Origin: Bdellovibrionota bacterium
GTDB taxonomy: Bacteria > Bdellovibrionota_C > UBA2361 > JAFLCA01
Assembly (NCBI GenBank): GCA_030584005.1
Contig: CP129486.1
Location: 1,981,933 to 2,045,932, forward strand
DNA length: 64,000 bases
Direction of reading: 5' to 3'
Of this stretch, positions 1-8,832 are shown piece by piece. The notes beneath the pieces were generated by a model. It saw only the letters and a program-made list of their open reading frames with translations, ran no database searches and had not been told where the DNA came from. Each line of letters begins with the position of its first letter. The stretch's first letter is position 1. A program made the position numbers and the translations under genes.

Positions 1-237
1 GGCAGGACGCTGCCAGTTCTCGGTAGAGAACGCAAAAAGGCTCAGATACTTTATGCCAAGCCGGCGCGATTCTTCGACCACCACCCGCACGCTCTTGGCG
101 CCGGCGCGGTGCCCCTCAACCCGAGGCAACATCCGGCGGCCGGCCCAGCGACCATTTCCATCCATGATGATAGCCACATGCGCCGGAACTGCCGGAATCG
201 GAGGGGTGCTTTTTGAACCGAAGGAAAATAGAGCCAT
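1..237 (-). CDS. uppS: Undecaprenyl pyrophosphate synthase, N-terminal part (cut by window edge)
   Basis: The first 79 residues of cis-prenyltransferase UppS are present; the rest lies outside the window. The enzyme condenses isopentenyl diphosphate onto farnesyl diphosphate to make C55-PP, the lipid carrier for peptidoglycan and O-antigen. The hallmark [13 protein letters not shown], with the catalytic Asp, is seen near residues 20-32, followed by EGHRAG and [11 protein letters not shown], all typical of the family. The ATG at 237 is the only sensible start because a TGA lies 11 codons upstream in frame. It starts about 30 bases after the frr stop, in the usual rpsB-tsf-pyrH-frr-uppS order, so it is probably co-transcribed. 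No strong ribosome-binding site is visible. Confidence 0.93.
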   Translation of the reverse strand, partial: MALFSFGSKSTPPIPAVPAHVAIIMDGNGRWAGRRMLPRVEGHRAGAKSVRVVVEESRRLGIKYLSLFAFSTENWQRPA

Positions 238-267
238 AGGCAGGGCAGAGCGGCGGCGTGAAGGCGA

Positions 268-820
268 TCACACCTCCATAACCTCTTTCTCCTTGACTCC
301 CAACGCTGTGTCGATATCTGCGATATACCGGTCGGTGATCTTCTGAATCTCGTCTTGACCCCGCTTGGCGTCATCCTCGGACACTTTCTTATCCTTTAGC
401 TGCCCTTTAAGGAGATCCATCGCTTCGCGTCGATGGTTGCGGATGGTCACCTTAGCTTCCTCGCCGTCCTTATGCAGCCGCTTTACTATCTCCTTACGAC
501 GCTCCTCAGTCAGAGGCGGGATATTGAGCCGAATGAGGTTGCCTTCTCGAGAAGGGTTGAGCCCAGGTCAGACTGCTTGATGGCCTTCTCTATTCCATCA
601 ACGGCCGAGGCATCGTACACCTGAATGGTGAGCATGCGGGGCTCAGGCGCGTTCACCATCCCAATTGAATCAGCGGGGTCTGGCTCCCGTAGTAGTCGAC
701 CATGATTCCGTCCAAGAGCGAGGTCGTTGCCCGTCCGGTGCGTATGCGCGTCAGGTCCTTGCGGAAGTGCTCCACTGTTTTTTTGAGCTTCTCTTCGAAA
801 TCGCCGTACTTTCCTGCCAT
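268..820 (-). pseudogene. frr: Ribosome recycling factor with two apparent 1-base deletions
   Basis: Frr (RRF) splits post-termination ribosomes together with EF-G. The ATG at 820 follows a good AAGGAG site, and the reading begins [19 protein letters not shown]. The frame breaks near 660-662, where a GGGG run on the coding strand seems reduced to GGG. It breaks again near 561, where GGCCTC reads GGCTC. Restoring one base at each point gives an uninterrupted 184-aa protein ending EKEVMEV, matching the family length (E. coli 185 aa) and the conserved LNPSREGNLIRLNIPPLTEERR region. Since frr is essential and the rest is perfectly conserved, sequencing or assembly indels are more likely than true gene death, but the sequence as given encodes no intact RRF. 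Confidence 0.9.
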
Positions 821-841
821 AGCGGCTCCTTATCTATACAT

Positions 842-873
842 GGTTTCAAAAAGGGTGTTTTGAAACCGCTTCT
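842..873 (+). repeat. Dispersed hairpin repeat, copy A
   Basis: A perfect 10-bp inverted repeat (842-851 with 858-867, 6-base loop) lies in the pyrH-frr gap, followed by GCTTCT. The same 26-base hairpin frame plus a conserved 3' block recurs at 11798-11832 and 61680-61715. On the gene (minus) strand it would fold about 20 bases upstream of the frr ribosome-binding site, so it could also act as an RNA hairpin. It has no T-run of its own and is not an obvious terminator. Confidence 0.6.
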
Positions 874-902
874 CATGTCAAAGGGTCAGCACATGCAGCG
901 CC

Positions 903-1649
903 TCAGCTCCGTGAGCCGCTTGCATCCTCGGCGGGCCCCACATAGGTACCAATTCGTTCACCACTCACGATGCGGCGCAAGTTCCCCGGAACACCAATAT
1001 CAAACACCACGATCGGCATGTCGTTGTCCATGCACAGGGAGATTGCCGCTGCATCCATTACCCGCAAACCCTTGCTCAGTACATCCATAAAACTGAGATT
1101 AGTAAACGGCTTGGCGCTCTTGTCCTTCATCGGATCCTTGTCATACACGGCGTCAACTTTGGTACCTTTGAGCAGCACCTCCGCGCCAATTTCCATGGCA
1201 CGCAAACTTGCCGCAGTGTCGGTGGTAAAGTAAGGATTTCCGGTGCCGCAGCCGAACACGATAACTCTGCCTTTCTCCAGATGGCGCTCGGCGCGGCGTC
1301 GAATGTACGGCTCCGCTATCTCGCGCATCTCGATAGCCGTCATCACTCGCGTCGGGACGCCCTGGCGCTCAAGGGCATCCTGGATGGCCAAGGCGTTCAT
1401 GACCGTCGCCAACATACCCATGTAGTCCCCGGTAACGCGATCAAGCCCCTGGCTGCCGGCCTGGGCGCCGCGGATAATATTTCCACCGCCGATGACGACG
1501 CCGATTTGGGTGCCCAGATCGTGAACCTCCTTCACCTCACGGCAAAGCGCCGAGACCACTTCGGGCGAAATGCCAAACCCCCTATCTCCAGCCAGAATCT
1601 CACCACTCAGTTTGAGCAGGATGCGGCGATAAGGGGCTTTGGTTGCCAT
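903..1649 (-). CDS. pyrH: UMP kinase
   Basis: PyrH phosphorylates UMP to UDP in pyrimidine nucleotide synthesis and belongs to the amino-acid-kinase fold. The 248-aa product has the family length. It shows the N-terminal KLSGE phosphate-binding motif (about residues 13-17), GGGNIIRG (about 54-61), the [12 protein letters not shown] segment and the C-terminal VYDKDPMKD block. The ATG at 1649 is preceded by a modest AAAGAGA-type site. It lies 12 bases after the tsf stop as read and upstream of frr, the standard order, so it is part of one transcript. The product is intact, unlike its neighbour frr. Confidence 0.97.
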   Translation of the reverse strand: MATKAPYRRILLKLSGEILAGDRGFGISPEVVSALCREVKEVHDLGTQIGVVIGGGNIIRGAQAGSQGLDRVTGDYMGMLATVMNALAIQDALERQGVPTRVMTAIEMREIAEPYIRRRAERHLEKGRVIVFGCGTGNPYFTTDTAASLRAMEIGAEVLLKGTKVDAVYDKDPMKDKSAKPFTNLSFMDVLSKGLRVMDAAAISLCMDNDMPIVVFDIGVPGNLRRIVSGERIGTYVGPAEDASGSRS

Positions 1650-1661
1650 GAGAGCATCTCT

Positions 1662-2330
1662 TTAGGAAGGGTTAGTGACCAGCAGAAATCGTTGCAGCGA
1701 CCTCCGCGGCAAAATCCTGGAAGCGCGCTCGATTCCCTCACCAACCTCAAGACGGATGAATCTGCGCAAACGAACCTTCTCGCCCGTCTTGATGCTGTAT
1801 TGCTCGACGAGTGACTTGATGGTGACCTTGCCGCTGTCGTCCCTGACGTACGGCTGCGCCTCCAGGACATGCTCCTGGAACCATTTGTCCATGCGGCCCG
1901 GGATAATCTTGTCGGCCTTAGCCTTCTGAGCTTCGTCGAGCTGGGCGATGATGATCTCCTTTTCCTTTTCGAGCACCGCAGGCGGCACCTCCTCTACGCT
2001 GGTGTAGCGCGGCCGCATAGCCGCCACGTGCATTGCGATATCTCGCGCTAATTGCCGGAACTCATCGTTACGCGCTACGAAATCAGTTTCGCAATTAAGC
2101 TCCACCACCGAGACCACGCGATCTCCCGAATGCACGTATACTCCCAGGGTTCCTTCTGCCGCTATCTTATCCGCGCGCTTGCCGAGGTCTTTGAGGCCAC
2201 GCTTGCGCAGAATCTCAATCGCTTGCTCGAACGAACCATTCGACTCTGCCAGGGCAGCCTTGCAGTCCATCATGCCAGCCCCCGTCTTCTCACGGAGCTG
2301 GCGCACCATCTCTGCTGAAATCTGTGTCAT
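1662..2330 (-). CDS. tsf: Elongation factor Ts, with a probable frameshift in the last ~20 codons
   Basis: EF-Ts recycles EF-Tu-GDP. The UBA-like N-terminus (VRQLREKTGAGMMDCKAAL) and the signature TDFVARND are clear. The frame as read runs 222 aa, but after GEGIER it becomes basic nonsense (ASRILPRRSLQRF). In the neighbouring frame the expected end FQDFAAEVAATISAGH is found, stopping at 1672-1674. This fits the E. coli-type ending GEGIE...DFAAEVAA. One base is therefore missing around 1721-1729 within GCGCGC, and the true product is about 219 aa. It is the short EF-Ts form, in the rpsB-tsf-pyrH operon. Confidence 0.95.
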   Translation of the reverse strand: MTQISAEMVRQLREKTGAGMMDCKAALAESNGSFEQAIEILRKRGLKDLGKRADKIAAEGTLGVYVHSGDRVVSVVELNCETDFVARNDEFRQLARDIAMHVAAMRPRYTSVEEVPPAVLEKEKEIIIAQLDEAQKAKADKIIPGRMDKWFQEHVLEAQPYVRDDSGKVTIKSLVEQYSIKTGEKVRLRRFIRLEVGEGIERASRILPRRSLQRFLLVTNPS

Positions 2331-2391
2331 CGTTACATCTCTCTCTCAATATCCAATTCTGATCAGCATGTGTGTCGGATTAACAACCCCG

Positions 2392-3273
2392 TTAGGCGGT
2401 CGCCAGCTCTTCAGTCGCTGCCGGCGTCTCCTCAACGCTCTCCTCTGATTTGGCTCCATCGCCTGGCTGGGCGCGCGAGACTTCACGCTCCTCCTTCGGC
2501 ACACGCGCCTCGTACTCCTTTCTCCCCTTAAGTACCGCTTCAGCCATGGCACCAACCAGCAGACGCAGCGCTCGAGCCGCGTCGTCATTCGCCGGAATAG
2601 GGATATCGATTCCTGCGGGGTCGGTATTCGTATCAACAAGCGCGATCACAGGGATGTGCAAACGCCGCGCTTCTGAAACGGCGATGGCTTCTTTGATGAT
2701 GTCTACAACGAACACCACATCGGGGAGCCGCCGCATATTGCGAATACCGCCCAAGCTGGATTGGAGCTTGGAAATCTCTCGCTGAATGCTGAGCTTCTCT
2801 TTCTTATGGAGCTTGATTCCGGTGCTCGCATCCTCTGACTTGGCCAGCAGATCTTCCAGACGCCGCATGCGTTCGATCGAGTTCTTTACCGTTTCAAAAT
2901 TGGTCAGGGTGCCGCCGAGCCAGCGTTGGGTAACGTGGAATGCGCTGCAACGCTCGGCGTGATGGCCCACGATCTCGCGCGCCTGCATCTTCGTGCCGAC
3001 AAACATGATATTGCCGCCACGCGCGACAATGCCAGTCACGAATTCCGTGGCTCTCTTCCATAGGGTCATCGTGGCATCGAGGTTTATGATATGGATGCCG
3101 TTGCGCACGCCGTAGATGTAGGGGAGCATCTTTGGATTCCAGCGCTGCGTCTGGTGCCCAAAGTGCGCGCCCGCCTCCATCAGCGAGCTGATGGTGACTT
3201 CATACGAGGCATTTTCAATGAGGTGGGTCTGCTGGTGCTTGCCATTGGCGGCAGCACCGTTGGAGGTAATCAT
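2392..3273 (-). CDS. rpsB: 30S ribosomal protein S2
   Basis: The product is a 293-aa S2 with the characteristic LMEAGAHFGHQTQRWNPKM start and the GIRNMRRLPDVVFVVD and LVDTNTDPAGIDIPIPAN blocks. I chose the ATG at 3273 (MITSNGAAANG) because the S2 domain begins about 25 residues later; an in-frame extension upstream to 3345 is open but unlike S2. A charged tail rich in Glu, Ala and Ser (about residues 245-293) extends beyond the core, as in several lineages. It is the first gene of the rpsB-tsf-pyrH-frr-uppS run. The roughly 157 bases upstream up to 3430 probably hold its promoter and leader. Confidence 0.97.
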   Translation of the reverse strand: MITSNGAAANGKHQQTHLIENASYEVTISSLMEAGAHFGHQTQRWNPKMLPYIYGVRNGIHIINLDATMTLWKRATEFVTGIVARGGNIMFVGTKMQAREIVGHHAERCSAFHVTQRWLGGTLTNFETVKNSIERMRRLEDLLAKSEDASTGIKLHKKEKLSIQREISKLQSSLGGIRNMRRLPDVVFVVDIIKEAIAVSEARRLHIPVIALVDTNTDPAGIDIPIPANDDAARALRLLVGAMAEAVLKGRKEYEARVPKEEREVSRAQPGDGAKSEESVEETPAATEELATA

Positions 3274-3430
3274 ATATGGTCCCGTCTTAGTTAGTCTTCC
3301 CCGGGGAGTTCCGTACGGCCTAAACCGAACCACTAAGACTTCCACGGGTGCTTGATATTCAGGTAGCGGAAAACACCGCTCTCCGGCCTGCGTACAGGCG
3401 GCTGGACCTTAGCATAGCGGGCAGATTATT

Positions 3431-4231
3431 TCAAACAGCCGCGCTTGCTGGCTGCGGGCTCAGAGGAGCATGAGCCGAGGACCCGTTAAGCCCCGCCGTA
3501 CCGAAGTAAATCTCTTGGAGTCGCGGGTCGTTCTTAATCTGATGTACATCGCCATCGAGGGCTACCCGGCCTTCATCGATAACGAGGATGCGGTGGCAAA
3601 ACTGGGCAATGAAATCGAGGTCGTGCTCGATCACCATCACCGTCTTCCCTGCCGCCACGAGGCTGCGAATAAGCGCGGCCACCTCGAGACGCATCTTTGG
3701 AGATACCCCCGCGGTCGGTTCGTCCAAAAGGAACAGCTCAGCGCCGTAAGCCTTGGCCCGAATAATCTCAAGCAGCCTAAGTTGACCGCCCGAAAGCGAG
3801 GCTGCTTTCTGGTGGGCCTTCGCACTAAGTCCAATTGTCTTGAGCGCATCCAAGGCCTCCTGCTCCAATGCCCTGGTAATCTTGCGGCCGCCCGGAAGGA
3901 GATCATGAAAAGGCTTCTTCCTGGCCTCTAACGCTATGAGCACATTCTCCACCAGGGTCATATCGCGAAAAATCCCCGGCGCCTGAAAGACCCGGCCTAC
4001 TCCGCGGGCCGCCCGTTCAAAGGCGCTCAAATGACTGATCTCCTCGCCTTTGAACCGAATCGCTCCCCCGCTCGGCTTTAAAAAGCCGCTTACACAATTG
4101 AAAAGTGTGGTTTTGCCCGACCCGTTGGGACCAATGATGCCAACCGTCTCCCCTCTCGTTACTGAAAAGGAGATTCCGGCCAGGATGCGGCTGCTCCCGA
4201 TATCACAGGTTACGTTATCGACTTCAAGCAT
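3431..4231 (-). CDS. livG: Branched-chain amino-acid ABC transporter ATP-binding protein, LivG-like
   Basis: This is a 266-aa ABC ATPase with Walker A GPNGSGKTT (about residues 36-44), signature LSGGQLRLLEI, Walker B ELFLLDEPTAG and H-loop VIEHDLDFI. The VFQAPGIFRDMTLVENVLIA segment and the NDPRLQEIYFG ending are typical of LivG-type HAAT ATPases rather than LptB. An ATG at 4246 is also possible; 4231 gives the usual MLEVDNVT start. Permeases LivH and LivM lie about 6 kb upstream on the same strand with unrelated genes between. No LivF and no periplasmic binding protein is visible, so the partner assignment is an inference. Confidence 0.82.
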   Translation of the reverse strand: MLEVDNVTCDIGSSRILAGISFSVTRGETVGIIGPNGSGKTTLFNCVSGFLKPSGGAIRFKGEEISHLSAFERAARGVGRVFQAPGIFRDMTLVENVLIALEARKKPFHDLLPGGRKITRALEQEALDALKTIGLSAKAHQKAASLSGGQLRLLEIIRAKAYGAELFLLDEPTAGVSPKMRLEVAALIRSLVAAGKTVMVIEHDLDFIAQFCHRILVIDEGRVALDGDVHQIKNDPRLQEIYFGTAGLNGSSAHAPLSPQPASAAV

Positions 4232-4320
4232 TGCTGGACCCACCATAGTAGCCAAGCGCCATAGTATACTGGAAAGCGCTGCCCTAACCAACCGGCCCTA
4301 TTGCAGTGAAAATGGGGCCG

Positions 4321-6006
4321 CTAGGCCCCCAATTTCTTGCTCAGTTCGGCGGACCAGCTAATCGCTTCGGTGGCAGATGTTTCAAATGCCGGGAGTGCCC
4401 AGTTGTCCTGCTCGACAAAGTACACCCTGTCCTGAAAGGGCTTCCTGAGGATGTCCACCACACCGTCCTTGATTAAGCCAGGGGCGGCCACCGGCAACGG
4501 GTGCCCCCATCGCGCAATGCGCAGATCGACCACATCTTCCTTCTTGAGCTTCAGTAAGGGCAGGATCTCCCGTTCTATCTGCTCCTGAAACTGGCTCCGT
4601 ATTCCCGGATAGGCGTCGGGGAGATAGAGCTCGGCTCGGGAGGCTGGGTAAGGCATGCCGCGATAGAGCGTCAGCACTGTCCCCTTATCGGACTTTTGCG
4701 CATAGTTCGCTAAAATTACATCGGTTACTTTCTGCTTTTTCGTAGCTGCGACTACATCCGAAGTGTCAATGTTGCCCTCCCCCATCAGATACAGGTCGTA
4801 GAACGGATCGGGGGATTTACAGTTAAGAAGTACGTTCGCCACCAGGTAACCGTGATAACGGAGCTTGGCGATCGCTTGGAGCCGTTCAGGTTCGAAGTTG
4901 TCGACCAGCTTGGCGGCGACAAACTTCGGGCAGGCCATCACTACATAGTCGGCCTTAATAGCCACGGACTTGCCCGACTCATCCTGGTAGCTCACTGTGG
5001 CACCATCCGCACTCACCTTTACATCGTAGACCAGGGCGTTGGTGCGCAAACACTCCCTCGGCAGCTCACTGGCCAGTCGGCCCACCACACGTTCAATGAT
5101 ACCGGCATTGCCGCCGGGGAATACGACGAGATTGCTGAATTCGGCGGCATAGAAGTTGAGGCCGCAGGCAGCGCTTATCTCCGCAGCCGAGGCGCCAAAG
5201 GAAGACCAACAATAGTGCTCAATCGCTGTTTCAATGTGCGGGTGCAGTTTCCCCCCAACGAGCGATTCCAAATGAGCACGAAAGTTGGTGCCATCGAGCT
5301 CATGAACAAACTGACGCACCTCTTCATCATCTTCAGGCAATGGGATATCCGGGTAGGAGATCTCCTCTGCCTCATTCACCTTTTCGAAGTAGCTGCGCAG
5401 GGTGTCGAACTGCTGTTTAGCAGCCTGGTCATCACCGACGGATTCTCCGCTCCAAAAGGCATTGAAAACCTTCCCGCCGATGGCAACTGGATCTTCTTCC
5501 TCTTTAATCTTGCCCTTTTCGAGCACTCCGAGCTCTTTAAGGAGCACACTGATGTCGCTCTCCTCCTCCGGCTCACAGATATAGGCTGCGCCCAACGCAT
5601 AATCGATGCCGCGCCATGATTGTCCTTTGCAGTTGCCGCCAAAACGAGCAGCCTGCTCGAGCACAATCGGTTTATGTTTCCGCAGCTGGAAGGCAGTAAG
5701 AAGACCAGCCATCCCGCCCCCGATGATCACCACCTTGGCCTTCTCTGCGGGCGCAGGCAGTGCCGCCTGTTTGGCTAAAAATGCCTTTTTATCCCAGAGA
5801 ATGGCGTGGGCGCGCACTGGATCATCGGCGAAGAAGACCGCGGGCGCCTTCTCCGCGAGGCTGCGGTCGATCGGTGAAACGCTTGCAAGCCAGCGGTCGA
5901 TTGGCGATTCCGCTGCGTAGGCCCGGCTAATGTAGGGAGCAAAGTAGAGGCTAACCCCTCCTGCGCTGAGCAGCTTTAGTACCTGCCTGCGATGAAGCTT
6001 TTCCAT
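4321..6006 (-). CDS. Exported FAD-dependent oxidoreductase (amine-oxidase/phytoene-desaturase-like)
   Basis: The 561-aa protein begins with a twin-arginine-type signal (RRQVLKLLSAGG, residues 6-17), implying export of a folded flavoprotein. A Rossmann dinucleotide fold follows at about residues 91-108 (VVIIGGGMAGLLTAFQL) with the acidic-loop-equivalent VLEQAARFGGNCKG, as in amine oxidases and protoporphyrinogen/phytoene oxidases. The C-terminus contains an FAD-closing segment (DRVYFVEQDNWALPAFETS). The substrate cannot be told. The ATG at 6006 follows AAGGA, 6 bases after the stop of the upstream membrane protein, so the two genes look co-transcribed; the membrane protein may be a functional partner. 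Confidence 0.75.
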   Translation of the reverse strand: MEKLHRRQVLKLLSAGGVSLYFAPYISRAYAAESPIDRWLASVSPIDRSLAEKAPAVFFADDPVRAHAILWDKKAFLAKQAALPAPAEKAKVVIIGGGMAGLLTAFQLRKHKPIVLEQAARFGGNCKGQSWRGIDYALGAAYICEPEEESDISVLLKELGVLEKGKIKEEEDPVAIGGKVFNAFWSGESVGDDQAAKQQFDTLRSYFEKVNEAEEISYPDIPLPEDDEEVRQFVHELDGTNFRAHLESLVGGKLHPHIETAIEHYCWSSFGASAAEISAACGLNFYAAEFSNLVVFPGGNAGIIERVVGRLASELPRECLRTNALVYDVKVSADGATVSYQDESGKSVAIKADYVVMACPKFVAAKLVDNFEPERLQAIAKLRYHGYLVANVLLNCKSPDPFYDLYLMGEGNIDTSDVVAATKKQKVTDVILANYAQKSDKGTVLTLYRGMPYPASRAELYLPDAYPGIRSQFQEQIEREILPLLKLKKEDVVDLRIARWGHPLPVAAPGLIKDGVVDILRKPFQDRVYFVEQDNWALPAFETSATEAISWSAELSKKLGA

Positions 6007-6012
6007 AGTTGC

Positions 6013-6753
6013 TTATTCCTTCTCAATGACGACACGGGTTTCTGACAACATGTGTTCTATGTGACGCATGCGCAACCCAAGAAATGGTACGTGCGGAATG
6101 GTCGCAAGAATCTGCTGGTCCTTTCGAATGACGAGAGAACCCCCTCCAAAACTCAATATAGATTCGAAGATGTCCGGAATGTCCTTGAATACAGTGCAGC
6201 CCATGCGCGGGATGCTCATGTCCCGGCCTAACGGCTGCGTATAGTGGACAAACTCATTCTGCTCAAAACGCCAATAATCCAGGAGCGGCGTGAGCATGCC
6301 CCATATGAACAGCAGCAACATCATGACACCCATAATGAGCAGCGCGTGGGTTGAAATGTGCGGCGAGAAGCTCACCAGCCAAGAGGCGAATGAACTGATA
6401 AAGGTGATGCCATAAAGCTGTAGAATCCATACACCCAGTAACGCTGCCAGGAGCACTAGCACCAGGATCAGGAATTGCTTCTGGTCAAAGTCCTGCACGA
6501 AGACGATCAGGTTGAAGGTCACAATTAAAACGGTGAACCATCCGACGAGATGCGGGCTCATCCCCAATGCCTGGAGGCAGGAGGCCAGCAGCAGCCAGAC
6601 GATAGAGGGCCACAGATACAGTATGGGCGGGAAAGAAGCCACAAAGATGGTGGCACGGTGACCAGAGAGCTTTTGGGGGAAGTAGATTTCAAACACGGAG
6701 GGTTCACGTGGGGCGGTGGAATCACTTGGGGAGGGGGTTGTGGGGGTGGTCAT
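6013..6753 (-). CDS. Multi-pass membrane protein of unknown function
   Basis: The 246-aa protein has a Ser/Thr/Pro-rich N-terminus, four or five hydrophobic stretches between about residues 35 and 160, and a soluble C-terminal domain (about 165-246) containing FVHYTQPLGRDMSIPRMG. That tail resembles the cytoplasmic domains of small inner-membrane proteins, but I do not recognise the family. The ATG at 6753 has a GGAG site 5 bases away. It immediately precedes the Tat-exported FAD protein, suggesting a two-gene unit, and is divergent from the secreted-protein gene at 6906. Confidence 0.6.
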   Translation of the reverse strand: MTTPTTPSPSDSTAPREPSVFEIYFPQKLSGHRATIFVASFPPILYLWPSIVWLLLASCLQALGMSPHLVGWFTVLIVTFNLIVFVQDFDQKQFLILVLVLLAALLGVWILQLYGITFISSFASWLVSFSPHISTHALLIMGVMMLLLFIWGMLTPLLDYWRFEQNEFVHYTQPLGRDMSIPRMGCTVFKDIPDIFESILSFGGGSLVIRKDQQILATIPHVPFLGLRMRHIEHMLSETRVVIEKE

Positions 6754-6841
6754 ATGTTCTCCGCGATAGCCGAGAGTATCAAAGGCTACCTACACTATGG
6801 CAAGCCAAAATGTGAGGCTTGAAGATGGTCGAAGAAACTCG

Positions 6842-6869
6842 TTGTCAAGGTGTTCGAGGCTGCTGTATA
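6842..6869 (+). promoter_or_regulatory. Candidate sigma-70 promoter for the 6906 gene
   Basis: TTGTCA (6842-6847) is separated by 16 bases from TGTATA (6864-6869), which is preceded by TG-C as in an extended -10. It lies about 37 bases upstream of the ATG at 6906 within the divergent gap. This is pattern matching only. Confidence 0.35.
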
Positions 6870-6905
6870 CCGAGGCAGAGTTCGCTCAATGTAAGGATTA
6901 CCAAT

Positions 6906-8066
6906 ATGAAAAAGCTAGCTGCCCTCTTTTCTACAGCGCTCGTAGCAGGCGCCACCACATGCTATTTCCCCGGCTCCGTGCTGGCAGAGGAGATCGCCAC
7001 CATCTCCGAGAATGGCTTCGTGCAAGGGACGATGGAGATTGATTTCGGGACCCGTCGCAGCCTTGATACGACCGGCAAACTAATAGAGGGCTCCCCTGCA
7101 GAGGGCAGCAAGGATGTGTACAAGGTCAATCTGAATGTGGCCAAAACCACCGAGTACGCCGGCACGATCACACGGGAACCGCGGTTGGTCAGCCGGGTGC
7201 TTGGACGCACCGTGCAGGATGCGCGCCTGGTATATGACATCGGCCTGGCGGTACGTAACCCCAAAGATCTCACCCAGAAGAAGCAGGTTGGGAAGTGGGT
7301 AGGGCCCATTACGATCGACAATTCAGGGGTGTACGACTTCGGCGGGGGCAGCCAGGGCAGCCAACTGCGCATGGCGATAGACTCCGTCGGCAAGGCGGCC
7401 GCGTTCACGGGGCTGTTTAGCGGGAAGATTTACGGAAAGAGTCCGGAGAAAAAAGGTCTATTGAGCGACAAGATCACGGAGTACACCCGCATGGTGAAGG
7501 GCAAGAAGGCCGTGATTAAAGCCACCAATGTCGACCCGCTGCGCTTTGTAGCGCTGACGCTCGGCGAAGGGCCTGCTCAAATCTACCCGCGCACAGTGGT
7601 GAACGGAAACTTGGACTACGACTACGAGACCGGCAACTGGTACACAAATGGCATTCGCTTCAAATACACCGTGAACGGAGCGGATGTGGAGGATCTCGTT
7701 ACGGGCTCAATTAAATGGGTAGAAGATTCGAACCGAGAATCAAATGGAAAGGGTCAGTACGAGTTCAATCTGCGTTTCAACGAAGAGAAGAACAAGACCC
7801 CGAGCGATGAGGCAGCCGCCTTCGATAGCGGGGCTGATCTGCAGGGAGAAGAGGCATTCTTCTCCTTTGATGACTCGATTCCCAGCATGACCGGAACGAT
7901 CTCCTACGAGGATGAATTTGGCGCCCCCAGCGGTGACGACGAGGAGCCCTCGGTTATTGGCAGCAAGATCACCTATAACCTCCACGCCAATAAGCTCACC
8001 AAGCAGCAAGCGGTGAACCTATTCAAGCTTTGGATGGTGATCGTAGGGCCGACCAACGACGAATAG
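6906..8066 (+). CDS. Secreted protein of unknown function
   Basis: I use the ATG at 6906 because it gives a clear Sec signal peptide (MKKLAALFSTALVAGATTCY..., cleavage probably after SVLA near residue 22); the open frame extends upstream but without signal-like sequence. The mature part (about 364 aa) is rich in beta-type sequence, Gly, Thr and charged residues, with no cysteines in the body and no recognised domain. Its ending is KLWMVIVGPTNDE. It is monocistronic, with a strong terminator downstream at 8111-8152. Probably periplasmic or surface-located; its role is unknown. Confidence 0.65.
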   Translation: MKKLAALFSTALVAGATTCYFPGSVLAEEIATISENGFVQGTMEIDFGTRRSLDTTGKLIEGSPAEGSKDVYKVNLNVAKTTEYAGTITREPRLVSRVLGRTVQDARLVYDIGLAVRNPKDLTQKKQVGKWVGPITIDNSGVYDFGGGSQGSQLRMAIDSVGKAAAFTGLFSGKIYGKSPEKKGLLSDKITEYTRMVKGKKAVIKATNVDPLRFVALTLGEGPAQIYPRTVVNGNLDYDYETGNWYTNGIRFKYTVNGADVEDLVTGSIKWVEDSNRESNGKGQYEFNLRFNEEKNKTPSDEAAAFDSGADLQGEEAFFSFDDSIPSMTGTISYEDEFGAPSGDDEEPSVIGSKITYNLHANKLTKQQAVNLFKLWMVIVGPTNDE

Positions 8067-8110
8067 TGTGACCGAGCGCTGACGCTCGATTCATCGAACG
8101 TATCTACAAA

Positions 8111-8152
8111 CCCTGGGGACTGTTGGCAGCGGTCTCCAGGGTTTCTTGTTTC
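8111..8152 (+). terminator. Rho-independent terminator after the 6906 gene
   Basis: CCCTGGGGAC (8111-8120) pairs with GTCTCCAGGG (8132-8141), with one G-T wobble and an 11-base loop, and is followed by TTTCTTGTTT. It sits 45 bases past the stop codon. The rest of the gap to 8296 shows no gene. Confidence 0.75.
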
Positions 8153-8296
8153 CAATGCATGAAATGAAAGGCGCGTAGCCCAAGAACTGCGTGAACCAGT
8201 CCCTGATCTGGGACAAAGCATTCTGAATTACTGACTGATCTTCGATTACGAAGCGACCAAGGCTATCGGCACGGTACGCTGCATCTTTCCCTAAAA

Positions 8297-8599
8297 TCAG
8301 CCCCTATTCTTCAGCAGGGTGACCACTTCCTGTAATAGTGCAACCTGCTTTCTGCTGTCTTCCTCTAATCGCTCCATGTGCAGCCTTGTGCGCTCAATAT
8401 AATCCTTGCGCACCCCTGTACCGTAACGTCGCATAAACACAATCCAGATTCCGATGAGAGCCAGCATCGGCACAAAGTTCACTATGAGCGTTAAGAGCCA
8501 ATGCGGCTCCCCCTGAGCCTCATTTGCCAGCGCCGTGATAGGAAGTATGACAGATGACAGTACGGCCGTGCTAAATATCTGTAACGGTAATTTCAGCAT
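8297..8599 (-). CDS. Small exported/membrane protein with C-terminal coiled coil
   Basis: The 100-aa product starts at the ATG at 8599, with AAGGAT 5 bases upstream. It has an N-terminal signal-like hydrophobic segment (ending about ITALANE), a second hydrophobic helix (LLTLIVNFVPMLALIGIWIV), and a charged, probably coiled-coil tail (YIERTRLHMERLEEDSRKQV). The pattern (one periplasmic hop, one anchor, a cytoplasmic coiled coil) occurs in many small inner-membrane proteins of unknown role. I do not recognise the family. It is on the same strand as the 8833 gene but separated by about 230 bases. Confidence 0.6.
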   Translation of the reverse strand: MLKLPLQIFSTAVLSSVILPITALANEAQGEPHWLLTLIVNFVPMLALIGIWIVFMRRYGTGVRKDYIERTRLHMERLEEDSRKQVALLQEVVTLLKNRG

Positions 8600-8832
8600 G
8601 TTCAATCCTTGCGCTGCTGCGACAGCTTTCCCCCACCACCTACACTCGCGTACGCAATGTCTAGGTCAGAGCCCCTGGGCAGGTTGCATCCCGTCCCCGC
8701 TGATCGTTGAACTCCCCTTATCACATTCTACCCAGGCGCTCCACACACATTGTTTGCGTAGGGTTCGAGCAGGCGTAGCTTGGAGCGTTCTTCAGAGAGG
8801 CAGGAGCCCAGTTCAAAAACGACTGAGTGCAA

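Noticed and set aside
4070..4092. Hairpin CGGCTTT/AAAGCCG as a regulatory element
   Set aside because: It lies inside the livG coding region and does not match the dispersed hairpin family.
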